Shown: positions 28,849-38,673, numbered from the stretch's first letter. The stretch is 64,000 nucleotides of DNA from Methanomicrobiales archaeon (GCA_025358115.1 JANYKQ010000038.1:30509-94508), one strand, 5' to 3'. A program made the numbers and translations. The notes: generated by a model not told the origin, from the letters alone.

Positions 28849-29412
28849 TTATGGTGCTCTCTCGCGATCAAAGAAGATATTCTTCCCGGTTGCAGAGAGG
28901 GGAATGGCATAGGCAACAGTGCAATCCTTCCCGAGAAGCCCGAGGTCCATGGCTGCAACACCGCCGGAATACATGATACGGTTATCGACATTATGGACCT
29001 GGGATGTCTTTACCGCTGAACCCAGTGCAATCCCGAGATCCGCCATGCGTACTGCGCAGTTGGGGCCGGAAAAGGGTGTGGTCTTTTTGCTCTTCTTCTT
29101 TTGGCACTCCTTTGCCATATCTGCACAGGTATCAAACCCGCATGCCCCGCAGTTTATGCCGGCAACCGTATCTCCCCGTGCACCAACCAGGACACACCCG
29201 TCACTTGCGGCAATGTTCTTTGCATCCCGTAAGAAAAAACCAATTCCCTGTTCCTCTCCCAGTTCCCGGAGCCGTGTTGAAAGTGTGGAGATTTCCTTAC
29301 CGGTAAGGATACGGATGATGATCGTATCCACCCCTTTTCCTTTCGGGGCCGTGCGGGCAGCAAGGGCCATGAGACCGGCAACGGTTGTCACTGCTGTCTT
29401 TTCAAACGTCAT
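28849..29412 (-). CDS. DUF2148 ferredoxin-domain protein
   Basis: DTVAGINCGACGFDTCADMAKECQ...FSGPNCAVRMADLGIALGSA. Confidence 0.85.
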   Translation of the reverse strand: MTFEKTAVTTVAGLMALAARTAPKGKGVDTIIIRILTGKEISTLSTRLRELGEEQGIGFFLRDAKNIAASDGCVLVGARGDTVAGINCGACGFDTCADMAKECQKKKSKKTTPFSGPNCAVRMADLGIALGSAVKTSQVHNVDNRIMYSGGVAAMDLGLLGKDCTVAYAIPLSATGKNIFFDRERAP

Positions 29413-29523
29413 AAGGATTAGTTGTGACAGGCCAAAGATAAAAAAGGGGAGGGTTAAAATCCCCTTTTTACTAAAGAGAAAAATGGATAATATTCTTCCT
29501 TTCCCGGATCATTATAATTGTAC

Positions 29524-29871
29524 TTACTCTTCAGGCCCGAAATCTTCCCGGTCCATCTCGGACGGGGTATTCCAGACCTGCCAGCAGAAACCGGCTATAC
29601 AGATGATGATGAATAGTGCCATAAGGATTGCACTGAAAATATTTTCAGCAATGAGCAGGTTGATGGGAATGCGCATGCCCATCCTGTCATTTACTGCCCC
29701 GATACCCAGCGCCACGATAAGAAACAAAATAGTACCGGTGATTATACCAAGAATAACTGCAGCCGCAATACGCAGCATGCCCGGTCTCTGTGCATGTTCT
29801 GACATGCAGTCAGTTTCACCGGCCATATATTTAGTAATTCGCAAAAATAACCAAAAACCCGTTTTTTTCAT
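29524..29871 (-). CDS. small membrane protein, hypothetical
   Basis: Two hydrophobic helices; overlaps PaaI gene start by 4 nt. Confidence 0.55.
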   Translation of the reverse strand: MKKTGFWLFLRITKYMAGETDCMSEHAQRPGMLRIAAAVILGIITGTILFLIVALGIGAVNDRMGMRIPINLLIAENIFSAILMALFIIICIAGFCWQVWNTPSEMDREDFGPEE

Positions 29872-30290
29872 GGGTGAGGCGGTTTAACCTGGAGAGCTAC
29901 TCCATCAAATTCGGCAATAATGCGCTCACCTTCGTACACCATTACCCGGAATGTTGAATACCTGCCATTATCGGCAACCCGGTTCGCAATCGCAACAAGA
30001 TCACCGGTTGCCGGTGCGATATACTGGATATGTACCGAAACTGCAACACGATCTGCGTACCCGCAGTTCGCCGCGATACCGAATGCCTGGTCCGCAAGTG
30101 CAAAGATCGCTCCCCCGTGAGCAACATCATGTGGATTTAAGGTATGACCGCAATCCATCTCAACGCGGGCAAAGCCATCATGCGCCTCAGTGATGGTCAT
30201 CTTTAAGAGCCGGGCAAACGGGCTGTTGTTAAATGCAGCAATCCGTTCATTTTCCCGTTCCCCGGTTGGTTGCGGATCTGGTACTGGCAT
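29868..30290 (-). CDS. PaaI-family hotdog thioesterase
   Basis: HTLNPHDVAHGGAIFALADQAFGIAAN. Confidence 0.9.
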   Translation of the reverse strand: MPVPDPQPTGERENERIAAFNNSPFARLLKMTITEAHDGFARVEMDCGHTLNPHDVAHGGAIFALADQAFGIAANCGYADRVAVSVHIQYIAPATGDLVAIANRVADNGRYSTFRVMVYEGERIIAEFDGVALQVKPPHP

Positions 30291-30323
30291 ATTCTGGCCC
30301 GGCCTGGTAAAAATGAAGAAAAA

Positions 30324-31022
30324 TTATTTGTATTTTTTCTGGGAATAGGAATATTTTTCGGATTCCCCGCCTTTGGATACAATGTATACCCATTCGTACA
30401 GTGACTGGAGGGTGCCAAACTTCTGGTACCTGCGCATCGAAAAGCCCACTTTGAGACGGTTATCAAAGAGGATCTTCCCCTCATCTTTCATCCGCATGGC
30501 GATCTCCAGGTCATCCCCGGCATCGATGCAGCGGTACATGCCCGCTTTTAAAAATGCGTCTTTCCGAAACGCAGTGTTGCAGCCAAGGGTATAGTAAAAT
30601 GTCTTACTGTAATAGCCGATGCGGGCAAAGGTGTTGGCGAGCAGGAGCGAAAAGTGGTTGCCAATTCCCTCTTCTATCGGGTAGACCGGGCCATAGACCT
30701 GGACAACTGCGGGATTCTTAAAATCCTCTGCAAGGCTTTTAATCCAGTGCGGCGGAAGTATGCAGTCTGCATCGGTTGTTGCAACAATGTTGCCCTGCGC
30801 CACCATGACGCCATCATTGCGAGCACCTCCCACTTTCTTACTGGTCTGGGTAAAGACTTTGTCAGCATATTTCTTCGCGATCTCGCAGGTGGCATCCTTT
30901 GAACCGCCATCCACCACAATGATCTCGTAATCGGCCCGGGGGATATTCTGGTGCGATAGCGAGACGAGACACTGGGCGATATTCTCTTCCTCGTTGAACG
31001 TGGGAATGATGACTGATATCAT
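30324..31022 (-). CDS. family 2 glycosyltransferase
   Basis: MISVIIPTFNEEENIAQCLVSL...EIIVVDGGSKDATCEIA...TDADC. Confidence 0.92.
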   Translation of the reverse strand: MISVIIPTFNEEENIAQCLVSLSHQNIPRADYEIIVVDGGSKDATCEIAKKYADKVFTQTSKKVGGARNDGVMVAQGNIVATTDADCILPPHWIKSLAEDFKNPAVVQVYGPVYPIEEGIGNHFSLLLANTFARIGYYSKTFYYTLGCNTAFRKDAFLKAGMYRCIDAGDDLEIAMRMKDEGKILFDNRLKVGFSMRRYQKFGTLQSLYEWVYIVSKGGESEKYSYSQKKYK

Positions 31023-31110
31023 TAAATGAAATACTCCGGTACCATTTTCACGTTAACGCATAATAAGCGTGATGTAAAAGATGTGAAAATAATCATGTAT
31101 TGACCCGGTA

Positions 31111-32427
31111 TCAGGAAGCCGGGTGACGGGCAACAAAATCCATGACGCTGCGCAGGCAGCCATCCATGTTCAGGTACTCAAACTGGGAGAATCTTCCTAT
31201 GAGCGGGATGCCGGCCGCAGTGCAATAGTCCTTTACAATCGCGATATTTTTCTGGTAATCCAGGTCATAGACAACGTAGGCATATGGCTGGCGTTCCACC
31301 GAGGAACAGATAACCTGTTCCCGGCTGAGGATCTGCATTGCCTCTAAGGATGTGATCACCTGGTCGATGAGTGCGGCATCATCCATGTGGGAGACGTCAT
31401 CCCCCGGCTGGTGAGTGATCTCGGCGAGCACGGATCCACATCCTTCCGGTGCTGCATGGGCACTGTAATTGGACGGGAACGAGATCCGGTTGGTCATGCC
31501 CAGTGCGATCTCGGGGATATAGAGCCAGGAGATGTCGGGGACCGTGCCCTTAATCCCGATATTTACGCACACGATTGCATTATACCTGAGGGCATTGCAC
31601 GCTTCCTTTACCCGGGTTGGAACATTATCGAGTGCTGCAATGAGATGCTGGACCGGTATGGCTGATATGCACTGTTCCGCCACAATTACTTCACTGCCAT
31701 TGCTGATCTCAAAGAGCCCGTCTCGCTTTCGCACTGAAGTAACACAAAATCCGGTACGGATCCTGTCCTTTATTGGTTGTGCAATCGCGCTGGCCAGTGC
31801 TTCAATGCCCCCGTCAAGCGGGTAGGAGAAGACCGACTGGTGGGTGTAGCCTTCCGTCGGGATGCCTATCGCTGATTTGATCACATCCTCGACCGGCGGC
31901 CGGGGAATGCGGCCGTCCACCCAGTGCAGGGACATTAAGTCTGTTGGAAATTTCCAGATCTTCTCGTTATACGGGATCATGTAGCATTCGGCTATTCCTT
32001 TGCCAAAGGTATAGTATATCCATTCCCGGAAATTCTTTGGCGCCGGCAACTCTCCTTTTTCCACTGCAACGTGGGTTTTTACAAACTCATTGATGCAGAA
32101 GAACCGGTCCATCTGGGGCAGGTCGGAAAGGCCGTTCTCGAACGGGTACTTCACATACTGGCCTTTGTAAAAAATTTTTGTGTTCCGGTTATTCCGCTGC
32201 TCATTTCCCTCAATCATCCGGCGCATGAACAAGAGGACTTCAACATCCCGCGAGAAGATGATATGAGAACCGCCGATATCGAACGTGAACCCCTGTTCAG
32301 TCTTTGACCGGCAGAGCCCGCCACAGGCCGGTCCTGCTTCGAGAACGATCACATCGTCGCCTTTGTCATGCAGCAGCCGGGCCAGGGCAAGTCCTGAAAG
32401 TCCGCCGCCAAGAATTGCGATTGTCAC
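31111..32427 (-). CDS. FAD-dependent protoporphyrinogen oxidase/UDP-galactopyranose mutase-like flavoprotein
   Basis: MTIAILGGGLSGLALARLLHDKGDDVIVLEAGPACGGLCRS. Confidence 0.85.
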   Translation of the reverse strand: MTIAILGGGLSGLALARLLHDKGDDVIVLEAGPACGGLCRSKTEQGFTFDIGGSHIIFSRDVEVLLFMRRMIEGNEQRNNRNTKIFYKGQYVKYPFENGLSDLPQMDRFFCINEFVKTHVAVEKGELPAPKNFREWIYYTFGKGIAECYMIPYNEKIWKFPTDLMSLHWVDGRIPRPPVEDVIKSAIGIPTEGYTHQSVFSYPLDGGIEALASAIAQPIKDRIRTGFCVTSVRKRDGLFEISNGSEVIVAEQCISAIPVQHLIAALDNVPTRVKEACNALRYNAIVCVNIGIKGTVPDISWLYIPEIALGMTNRISFPSNYSAHAAPEGCGSVLAEITHQPGDDVSHMDDAALIDQVITSLEAMQILSREQVICSSVERQPYAYVVYDLDYQKNIAIVKDYCTAAGIPLIGRFSQFEYLNMDGCLRSVMDFVARHPAS

Positions 32428-32507
32428 TGCTCATTACGTTTGCAGCCGGAATTTATATTGCTGAGGGTAAATGAGGGACACCCTGGTTGTTCCCCACATT
32501 CTCTTTG

Positions 32508-33272
32508 TTAAATGGGTACCGGCATGGGTGTTGCAGGAGAATCGCACCGGCCCATGAAACAGATGAGCCCGTTCGGACAGGAATTCCCGCAGGACCCGCA
32601 ATGTTTGGGATGGGTCAGTAAGTCAAAACAGCCGTCAGGACAACTTGTCTGTCCTGCTGTACAGAGAGCTGCACAATTACCGTTCTGGCAGTATTTTCCG
32701 GCAGCGCAGGAATTCCCGCAGGACCCGCAACTGCTGTTATCTGTTCTCGGGTCAACGCAGGTATTATTGCAGGCAAGCCGGTCGGAAGGGCAGAAGACTG
32801 ATTTTGTGATCGGCACCGTGGTCGGACTGGTTGTCATGACCGTTTTTTGGACCAGCGTAGCGGCTGCAGTCAGCGGTTCTGTTGTGGGCAGGAGTGTCGG
32901 CACTTTGGTCTTGACAACAACAGGTTCTTCATTGGATGCACTTGCCGTTCCGTTCATCCGGGTAATAGTTGATACCGGAGTTATGGGAGTGCCTGCGGAG
33001 ACGGGTGACCCGCTGCCGGTAAACAGGGATGAACCAATGAAAAGGATGATAAGAATAATGATGACAAGTCCTGCCACTGCCACCAGGCCGTTTACTGACC
33101 TGATGCCGGATAATGCTGTCGGGGGGACCGGGCCGGGCTGTGTTGATTGCAGGGAGACTGGATCCTGAGAGTCGGTGAGATCCGGTGTGAGGGATATGCC
33201 ACAGTTTGTACAGAATTTTTTATCAGGTTCAACGGCTTTGCCGCACCGGGGACAGAATCGCAGGCTGATCAC
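32508..33272 (-). CDS. zinc-ribbon, TM-anchored protein with two Stig1-like Cys-rich repeats
   Basis: CPRCGKAVEPDKKFCTNCG; TM; CNNTCVDPRTDNSSCGSCGNSCAAGKYCQNGNC and CPDGCFDLLTHPKHCGSCGNSCPNGLICFMGRC. Confidence 0.8.
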   Translation of the reverse strand: MISLRFCPRCGKAVEPDKKFCTNCGISLTPDLTDSQDPVSLQSTQPGPVPPTALSGIRSVNGLVAVAGLVIIILIILFIGSSLFTGSGSPVSAGTPITPVSTITRMNGTASASNEEPVVVKTKVPTLLPTTEPLTAAATLVQKTVMTTSPTTVPITKSVFCPSDRLACNNTCVDPRTDNSSCGSCGNSCAAGKYCQNGNCAALCTAGQTSCPDGCFDLLTHPKHCGSCGNSCPNGLICFMGRCDSPATPMPVPI

Positions 33273-33458
33273 ATTACACGCTCTCGGGTACTTTCATGTT
33301 CATGGGGCAGGAAAAAAAGGTTATGCCGGAAAGGGGGCATTATTTCCCTGTATCCGAAAATTTTGCAATCGCAAAAATCAGGTTAATCTGAAGTTTTCTT
33401 GTTAATTTTTTTAAAATCCAATCGTCGTAAGCAATGACTAGCGGCGCGGGAAAAAAGA

Positions 33459-34979
33459 TTATTTGGAAATGTACCAGCCGGTCTGGGTCTCGTTGAGAAT
33501 ATTTTCCGGCGTCTTCTTGGTCAGCAGGCTGACAATGATCATGGCAAGGATTGCAATTACGAATGCATAGAACGAGAAGTGCAGGGGAATTTTTGCAAAT
33601 TCAAAACCCATTGCGACAGTCTTGAAATAATTCAGGCCCCCGATTGCAAGGGAAGAAACAAGTCCCAGCGACATGGCTGCAAGTGCGCCTTCCCGGGTCG
33701 CACCGCGCCAGTACAGACCGGCCAGGAGCGGGACTGCAAAGGTTGCGAGCATGACGCCGATTCCCATCCAGATGAGGCTTGCCAGCATCTCGGGAGGGCT
33801 GATGGCAAGGAGCATGGTGCCTACAGCCGAGAGCACTACCACAATTTTCGAGAGCAGGAGCACGGATTTATCGTCCGCATCGGGTTTTAAGACTTTCTTG
33901 TAGATGTCCCACGAGAACATGGCACCGATGGTGAGCATCAGGCGGTCGGTCGTGGACATGACGGCTGCCAGCACAATTACGGCAAAGACTGCCCAGAGGG
34001 CAACGATCGGCAGGGCATACTGGATGCCGTAGAGGATGACAAAGTCCCCGGCATTGGGGACATTGGGGAGGGCAAACATTCCCTGCTTGACCATGGTAAG
34101 GCCGGCAAACCCGGTGAATTTCAGGAGAACCATGGCTACAAAGTAGATGAGGAACGCAACGAGCGGCGCCCACTTGAAGTACTTGACATCCTTGATTGCC
34201 AGCACATTGTTGATCACGTGCGGTGCGCAGGCAAGACCCACCATCAGGAGGATCGCAAACGAGAAGATGTACGGGATGGCAAAGGCCCCGCTCGGCATCC
34301 AGGGCATGACGAGGGCCGGGTTGACCGATGCGATGTACTCATTGACCGGGGTAAACCCTCCTGCGTAGAAGATGATGATCGGTGCCATGATGAGCACACC
34401 GCCTATAAGGATGACGGACTGGATGAGCGAGGCCCATGCCACTGCATAGAGCCCGCCAATCGCGGTATAGACCATGGTCACGGCAGTTGCGATCACGAGA
34501 GCCAGCCAGAGCGGGATCTGGAAGAGCCAGATGAGCACGATCGCAATTGCAGTATATTGCCCGACAAGGTAGATCAGCGAGACTATAATACCGGCAACTG
34601 CCGCGAGCGTCCGGAGTGCAGTCGGGCTCTGGTACCGGTGGGCGAGATAATCCTGCACCGTAACATAGCCGGCGGTTTTTGCCACATTGTGGAGCTTGAC
34701 GCCAAAGAAAATGATACAGAATGCGATCGAGAGCGGGACAAAGATCTGTTCCCACATGGTGGGCCAGCCCATCTTATACCCGAGACCCGAGACCCCGAGA
34801 AGGGACATTCCCGAACAGACGGTCCCAATCATAAGGAGCACGAACATCCAGAATCCTAAAGAGCGCCCGGCATTGAGGTAATCATCGGTATTCTTGATCT
34901 TCTTGGATGCCCAGAATCCTATCCCGAGCATGGCAAGGAAATAAACGGCAACGACAAGGATGGTGATATAATCGGCCAT
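33459..34979 (-). CDS. sodium:solute symporter family (SSS) transporter
   Basis: ~13 TM protein; KNTDDYLNAGRSLGFWM...TVQDYLAHRY...GGLYAVAWASLIQSVIL. Confidence 0.93.
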   Translation of the reverse strand: MADYITILVVAVYFLAMLGIGFWASKKIKNTDDYLNAGRSLGFWMFVLLMIGTVCSGMSLLGVSGLGYKMGWPTMWEQIFVPLSIAFCIIFFGVKLHNVAKTAGYVTVQDYLAHRYQSPTALRTLAAVAGIIVSLIYLVGQYTAIAIVLIWLFQIPLWLALVIATAVTMVYTAIGGLYAVAWASLIQSVILIGGVLIMAPIIIFYAGGFTPVNEYIASVNPALVMPWMPSGAFAIPYIFSFAILLMVGLACAPHVINNVLAIKDVKYFKWAPLVAFLIYFVAMVLLKFTGFAGLTMVKQGMFALPNVPNAGDFVILYGIQYALPIVALWAVFAVIVLAAVMSTTDRLMLTIGAMFSWDIYKKVLKPDADDKSVLLLSKIVVVLSAVGTMLLAISPPEMLASLIWMGIGVMLATFAVPLLAGLYWRGATREGALAAMSLGLVSSLAIGGLNYFKTVAMGFEFAKIPLHFSFYAFVIAILAMIIVSLLTKKTPENILNETQTGWYISK

Positions 34980-34980
34980 G

Positions 34981-35085
34981 TTAATCGTGCCCCTTGAAGG
35001 TTATTCCCCATAAAACGAGCAAAGCAATGGCGATGATCGTTACTATACCAAAAACAATGATTGTGATATCGGGTAATCCGAACAT
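34981..35085 (-). CDS. 34-aa single-TM protein immediately upstream of SSS transporter (symporter small accessory protein candidate)
   Basis: Manual translation MFGLPDITIIVFGIVTIIAIALLVLWGITFKGHD*; stop is 1 nt from the transporter ATG; below the ORF-track size cut-off. Confidence 0.75.
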   Translation of the reverse strand: MFGLPDITIIVFGIVTIIAIALLVLWGITFKGHD

Positions 35086-35105
35086 AGTACCATGCTAATT
35101 TGTAG

Positions 35106-35117
35106 TATGCTAGCATA
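35106..35117. promoter_or_regulatory. perfect palindrome TATGCTAGCATA upstream of the 34-aa ORF/symporter
   Basis: 12-bp perfect palindrome; related motifs upstream of livG, livH and livK. Confidence 0.5.
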
Positions 35118-35436
35118 TAACACGATCGAAATTGTTCGGCGATCTTACCGGCGTAAAAATATTCATATGGATTATATATACAAATCTCTTTGAAAGAATT
35201 CCTGCAGTGACTGGTTATCATCATCCGGTTTGCCGGATAACATTTTTGCCGTTCTGGAACGGGGAATATACCGGTTATCGTCCATTGATTTCCTGGCAGA
35301 TAATCTGTACCGTGGAATACCCGGACTCCCGGGAGAAAAGAAGGCTACGCCCGGATCTGTTAAAATATGTTTAATACTCCCCTGTGCGAACCTATAGCAT
35401 AGCAGATAAAACCGGCTTTATCGGGGGGATTCAGGT

Positions 35437-36165
35437 ACGCTCACTCTTTCGGCAGTAACCAAACAGATCGGTGGCCTTACTGCTGTGAACAAGGTTGACC
35501 TGGAGATCGGAAATGACCAGATCGTCGGCCTTGTGGGGCCAAACGGGGCCGGCAAGACAACGCTTTTGAACATCATCTCCGGAATCCTTCCCCCGACTTC
35601 CGGGACAGTCTCGTTCTTTGGTGAGAACATCACCGGCATGAAACCGGACCGGATCTGCCGGAAAGGGATTGCAAAGACATTCCAGATCGCCGAATCGTTC
35701 CCGGACCTGACCGCACAGCAGTGCGTCATGATCGGTATTCTCTTTGGCAATGAGAAGGCGCCGGGCATGAAAGATGCGCAGGTCCAGGCCCTCTCAATTC
35801 TTGAAGAGGTCAACTTCCCGCTGGAGAAGGCTCAAACCATCAACCGGAATCTCAATGTCGTTGAGCTCAAACGCCTTCAGCTTGCGCGGGCGCTCGCATC
35901 CCGACCGAAACTCCTGCTTCTCGATGAACTCACTACCGGGCTCAATCCGAAAGAGAGCAACGAGGCCGTGGAACTTATCCGGAAGATCCGGGACGGGGGG
36001 ACCTCCATCCTCATCATCGAGCATGTCATGAGTGTCATCATGGGAGTCTCCGATCGCATCGTGGTACTGAATCATGGTGAGAAGATTGCAGACGGCCGGC
36101 CCTACGAGGTCGTGAACAACCAGCAGGTGATCGATACCTATCTCGGTGACTTCAATGCGTTTTAG
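35437..36165 (+). CDS. livG: branched-chain amino-acid-type ABC transporter ATPase (start codon uncertain)
   Basis: IGGLTAVNKVDLEIGNDQIVGLVGPNGAGKTTLLNIISG; conserved N-term has no ATG/GTG/TTG, only ACG at 35437 or internal GTG at 35485. Confidence 0.88.
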   Translation, partial: TLTLSAVTKQIGGLTAVNKVDLEIGNDQIVGLVGPNGAGKTTLLNIISGILPPTSGTVSFFGENITGMKPDRICRKGIAKTFQIAESFPDLTAQQCVMIGILFGNEKAPGMKDAQVQALSILEEVNFPLEKAQTINRNLNVVELKRLQLARALASRPKLLLLDELTTGLNPKESNEAVELIRKIRDGGTSILIIEHVMSVIMGVSDRIVVLNHGEKIADGRPYEVVNNQQVIDTYLGDFNAF

Positions 36166-36177
36166 GATGGAAAAAAT

Positions 36178-36873
36178 ATGCTTGACGTGACCGGCCTCAA
36201 TGTCTTTCATGGAAACCTGCAGGTTGTCTGGGATTTAGGCTTCCATGTTGGCAAGGGTGAACTGGTGACCCTGATAGGCCCGAACGGGGCCGGCAAGACA
36301 ACAACGGTCGAGACCATCATCGGTCTCAACCGGAAGGCCTCGGGTTCTGTCCTCTTCGAAGGAGAGGAGATCCTCGGGAGTCACCCTTACGCTCTCTTCC
36401 GGAAAGGACTTGCGCTCGTGCCGGAGAAACGCGAGATCTTCCCGAAGATGCCGGTAGCCGAGAACCTGCTCCTCGGGGGAATCGGGCAGGACGGGACGGA
36501 AAAAACCCTTGCTCACATCTACTCGCTCTTTCCGATCCTCAAAGAACGGGAACACCAGCAGGCCGGCACCTTAAGTGGTGGTGAGCAGCAGATGCTTGCG
36601 ATTGGACGGGCCCTCATGTCAAAGCCCCGGCTTCTCATCCTGGATGAACCCTCGACCGGGCTCTCCCCCCTTCTCGTGGGCCAGGTATTCCGGTCCCTTG
36701 AACAGCTGGGCCGGGAAGGGATGACGATTCTCCTGCTCGAGCAGAATGTCCGGCATGCCCTTGACATGTGTCACCGGGGATATGTACTGGAGAACGGGCG
36801 GATCATCAAAGAGGGCAAGGCAAAGGAACTCAAGCGCGACCCGCATATCCAGAAGGTATATCTCGGGTTCTAG
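36178..36873 (+). CDS. livF: branched-chain amino-acid-type ABC transporter ATPase
   Basis: LVTLIGPNGAGKTTTVETIIGL...LSGGEQQMLAIGRALMSKPRLLILDEPSTGLSP. Confidence 0.95.
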   Translation: MLDVTGLNVFHGNLQVVWDLGFHVGKGELVTLIGPNGAGKTTTVETIIGLNRKASGSVLFEGEEILGSHPYALFRKGLALVPEKREIFPKMPVAENLLLGGIGQDGTEKTLAHIYSLFPILKEREHQQAGTLSGGEQQMLAIGRALMSKPRLLILDEPSTGLSPLLVGQVFRSLEQLGREGMTILLLEQNVRHALDMCHRGYVLENGRIIKEGKAKELKRDPHIQKVYLGF

Positions 36874-36904
36874 AGAAAGATCTGCAATTTTTTTATGATT
36901 ACAG

Positions 36905-37049
36905 GGCTCTGTTGAAATCCTCTAAAAAGAGGGGGGGTCAAGGGGATGCTCCCCTTGGGTTGCCTCCCCCTCTGGGGGAGAGAGGGGGTCACCCTCCAAA
37001 TGGCCTATAAGAGAAAACGAATCACCGGAAATAGGATTTCAACAGAGCC
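36905..37049 (+). repeat. Repeat A copy 6 (145 bp, perfect 17-bp TIRs)
   Basis: GGCTCTGTTGAAATCCT at 36905-36921 and exact reverse complement AGGATTTCAACAGAGCC at 37033-37049. Confidence 0.95.
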
Positions 37050-37196
37050 GATAACAGAGCATTTTGGTGAATGCAGATTTCCTTGAAATCTCCGGTTATT
37101 ATAAGCATATTTTTCAGACTGGTATTTCCCTGGTTCATAAAAGTTCGAAGCAGTCTCGTCCAGACCAGACTGCCGGTAAAAAAAGATATTCGGGTT

Positions 37197-38528
37197 TTAT
37201 ACACTGCCGGCTGTATACCCCATTGGCAGGGTAAATTCTGTTGTCCTGAGGTTGTCCGGCCAGACAATGAACGGCCGTGTCTCACCAAGGGTCTGGTTGA
37301 ACGCGAGCTGCTCCATCCAGAGGTCGAAGGTTGATTCCCGGTAGTCCGGGGAGAACGAGATGGTCTGGTCCTTCATCGGCACAATAACCTGGGGCATTTT
37401 CAGGTCTACGAGTGCCTGCCGGACCGTGGCTTTATCCGTGCTTCCTGCATTGCCGACAGCTTTTGCCGCAATGAAGACTCCCTCGTAGGTTGAAGCGCCC
37501 ATCATGTCCGGGTAGGTGCCAAACCGGGTGAAGTACGCCTGCTTCATGGCACCCTGGGCATCGGATACTGCACCCACCGGTGCCGTGTAGGGAGAGAACA
37601 TGCTCTCGATGATGGCCCCTTCGCCATATTGCCCGAGATCCTTGTAGAACTGGGCATTGTCATTGTTCACTACGTTGAGGAAGATCGTGTTGAGGCCAAT
37701 ATCCCTGCGGGCCTGCGTGATGATGGGTGCTCCCTCGTTCGGGAATGCCGCGATATAGACTGCGTCAGGGTTTGCTCCCTTGATAGAGGTCAGCGGAGTC
37801 CGGAAGTCGGTCTCGCCCATCCGGAAACTCTGCTGGGAGACGAGCTGGATATTGAGCTTCTCCTGCGTGATGGTGTTTATGACCGCTGTCTGCACGCCTT
37901 TGCCAAATGCGGTGTCCTGGTACAGGAGTGCGAGCCGGAGCGGCCGATCCGCAGAAAAACCGGACTTCTTTGCTATGGCCGGACGGAGGACCTGGTCGAT
38001 GAATTTTATGGTATACTGGGCATAGGCATCCGTTGTCGGGCAGTGGTGGAAGATATAACTGGTATCAATGTCCGTGCGGTGGGTGATGACGGGACTCGAT
38101 GCACCGGTAACGATATAGGGCACCTTGTACTCCGCGATGGTCTGCTCGTATGCCGAGGTTACCGCGCTTGAGTACCCGCCGACAAGGAGATCCACCTTGT
38201 CATCGGTTATCAGCCGGGTTGCAGCTTTCTGGCCGCCCGCCTGGGTGGACTCATCATCAGCAACTATCATCTTGATCTGTGCCTTCGATCCGTCTTTCAG
38301 GGTCACGCCGCCAGCGGCATTGATCTTATCCGCGGCAACCTGTGCCGACTGCCACATGTTCGTTCCGACATTGCTTGCAGGCCCGGTCAGCGATGCAATA
38401 ACGCCAATCTTGATTACACCGGTGGATCCTGGGGTTGTCTGTGCTTGCGTGGCTGCCGGCTGGGTACACCCGGTGACAAGTGCGGCCATGACAAGCAGTG
38501 CCGCGATAAAGAGAACCTGGTATTTCAT
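37197..38528 (-). CDS. livK: ABC transporter substrate-binding protein (LivK-like), copy 1
   Basis: Lipoprotein-like N-term LLVMAALVTGCTQPAA; IKIGVIASLTGPASNVGTNMWQSAQVAADKINAAGG. Confidence 0.93.
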   Translation of the reverse strand: MKYQVLFIAALLVMAALVTGCTQPAATQAQTTPGSTGVIKIGVIASLTGPASNVGTNMWQSAQVAADKINAAGGVTLKDGSKAQIKMIVADDESTQAGGQKAATRLITDDKVDLLVGGYSSAVTSAYEQTIAEYKVPYIVTGASSPVITHRTDIDTSYIFHHCPTTDAYAQYTIKFIDQVLRPAIAKKSGFSADRPLRLALLYQDTAFGKGVQTAVINTITQEKLNIQLVSQQSFRMGETDFRTPLTSIKGANPDAVYIAAFPNEGAPIITQARRDIGLNTIFLNVVNNDNAQFYKDLGQYGEGAIIESMFSPYTAPVGAVSDAQGAMKQAYFTRFGTYPDMMGASTYEGVFIAAKAVGNAGSTDKATVRQALVDLKMPQVIVPMKDQTISFSPDYRESTFDLWMEQLAFNQTLGETRPFIVWPDNLRTTEFTLPMGYTAGSV

Positions 38529-38673
38529 TTCCTGTTTCCTTTGCTACGATAGTGTATGCAACAGTAAATGTCGATAACGATGCTAAAAAGAATGTCGTTT
38601 TCTTTTTCGGGGAAGACGGTTGATTTTCTATTAAAATCGTCGTCTTCAATCTTCTTGAATAATTGTGATGAAC

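Noticed and set aside
34218-34859. 213-aa plus-strand ORF antisense to the sodium:solute symporter
   Set aside because: Highly charged, repetitive composition is typical of the complement of a TM-protein gene; not a real protein.
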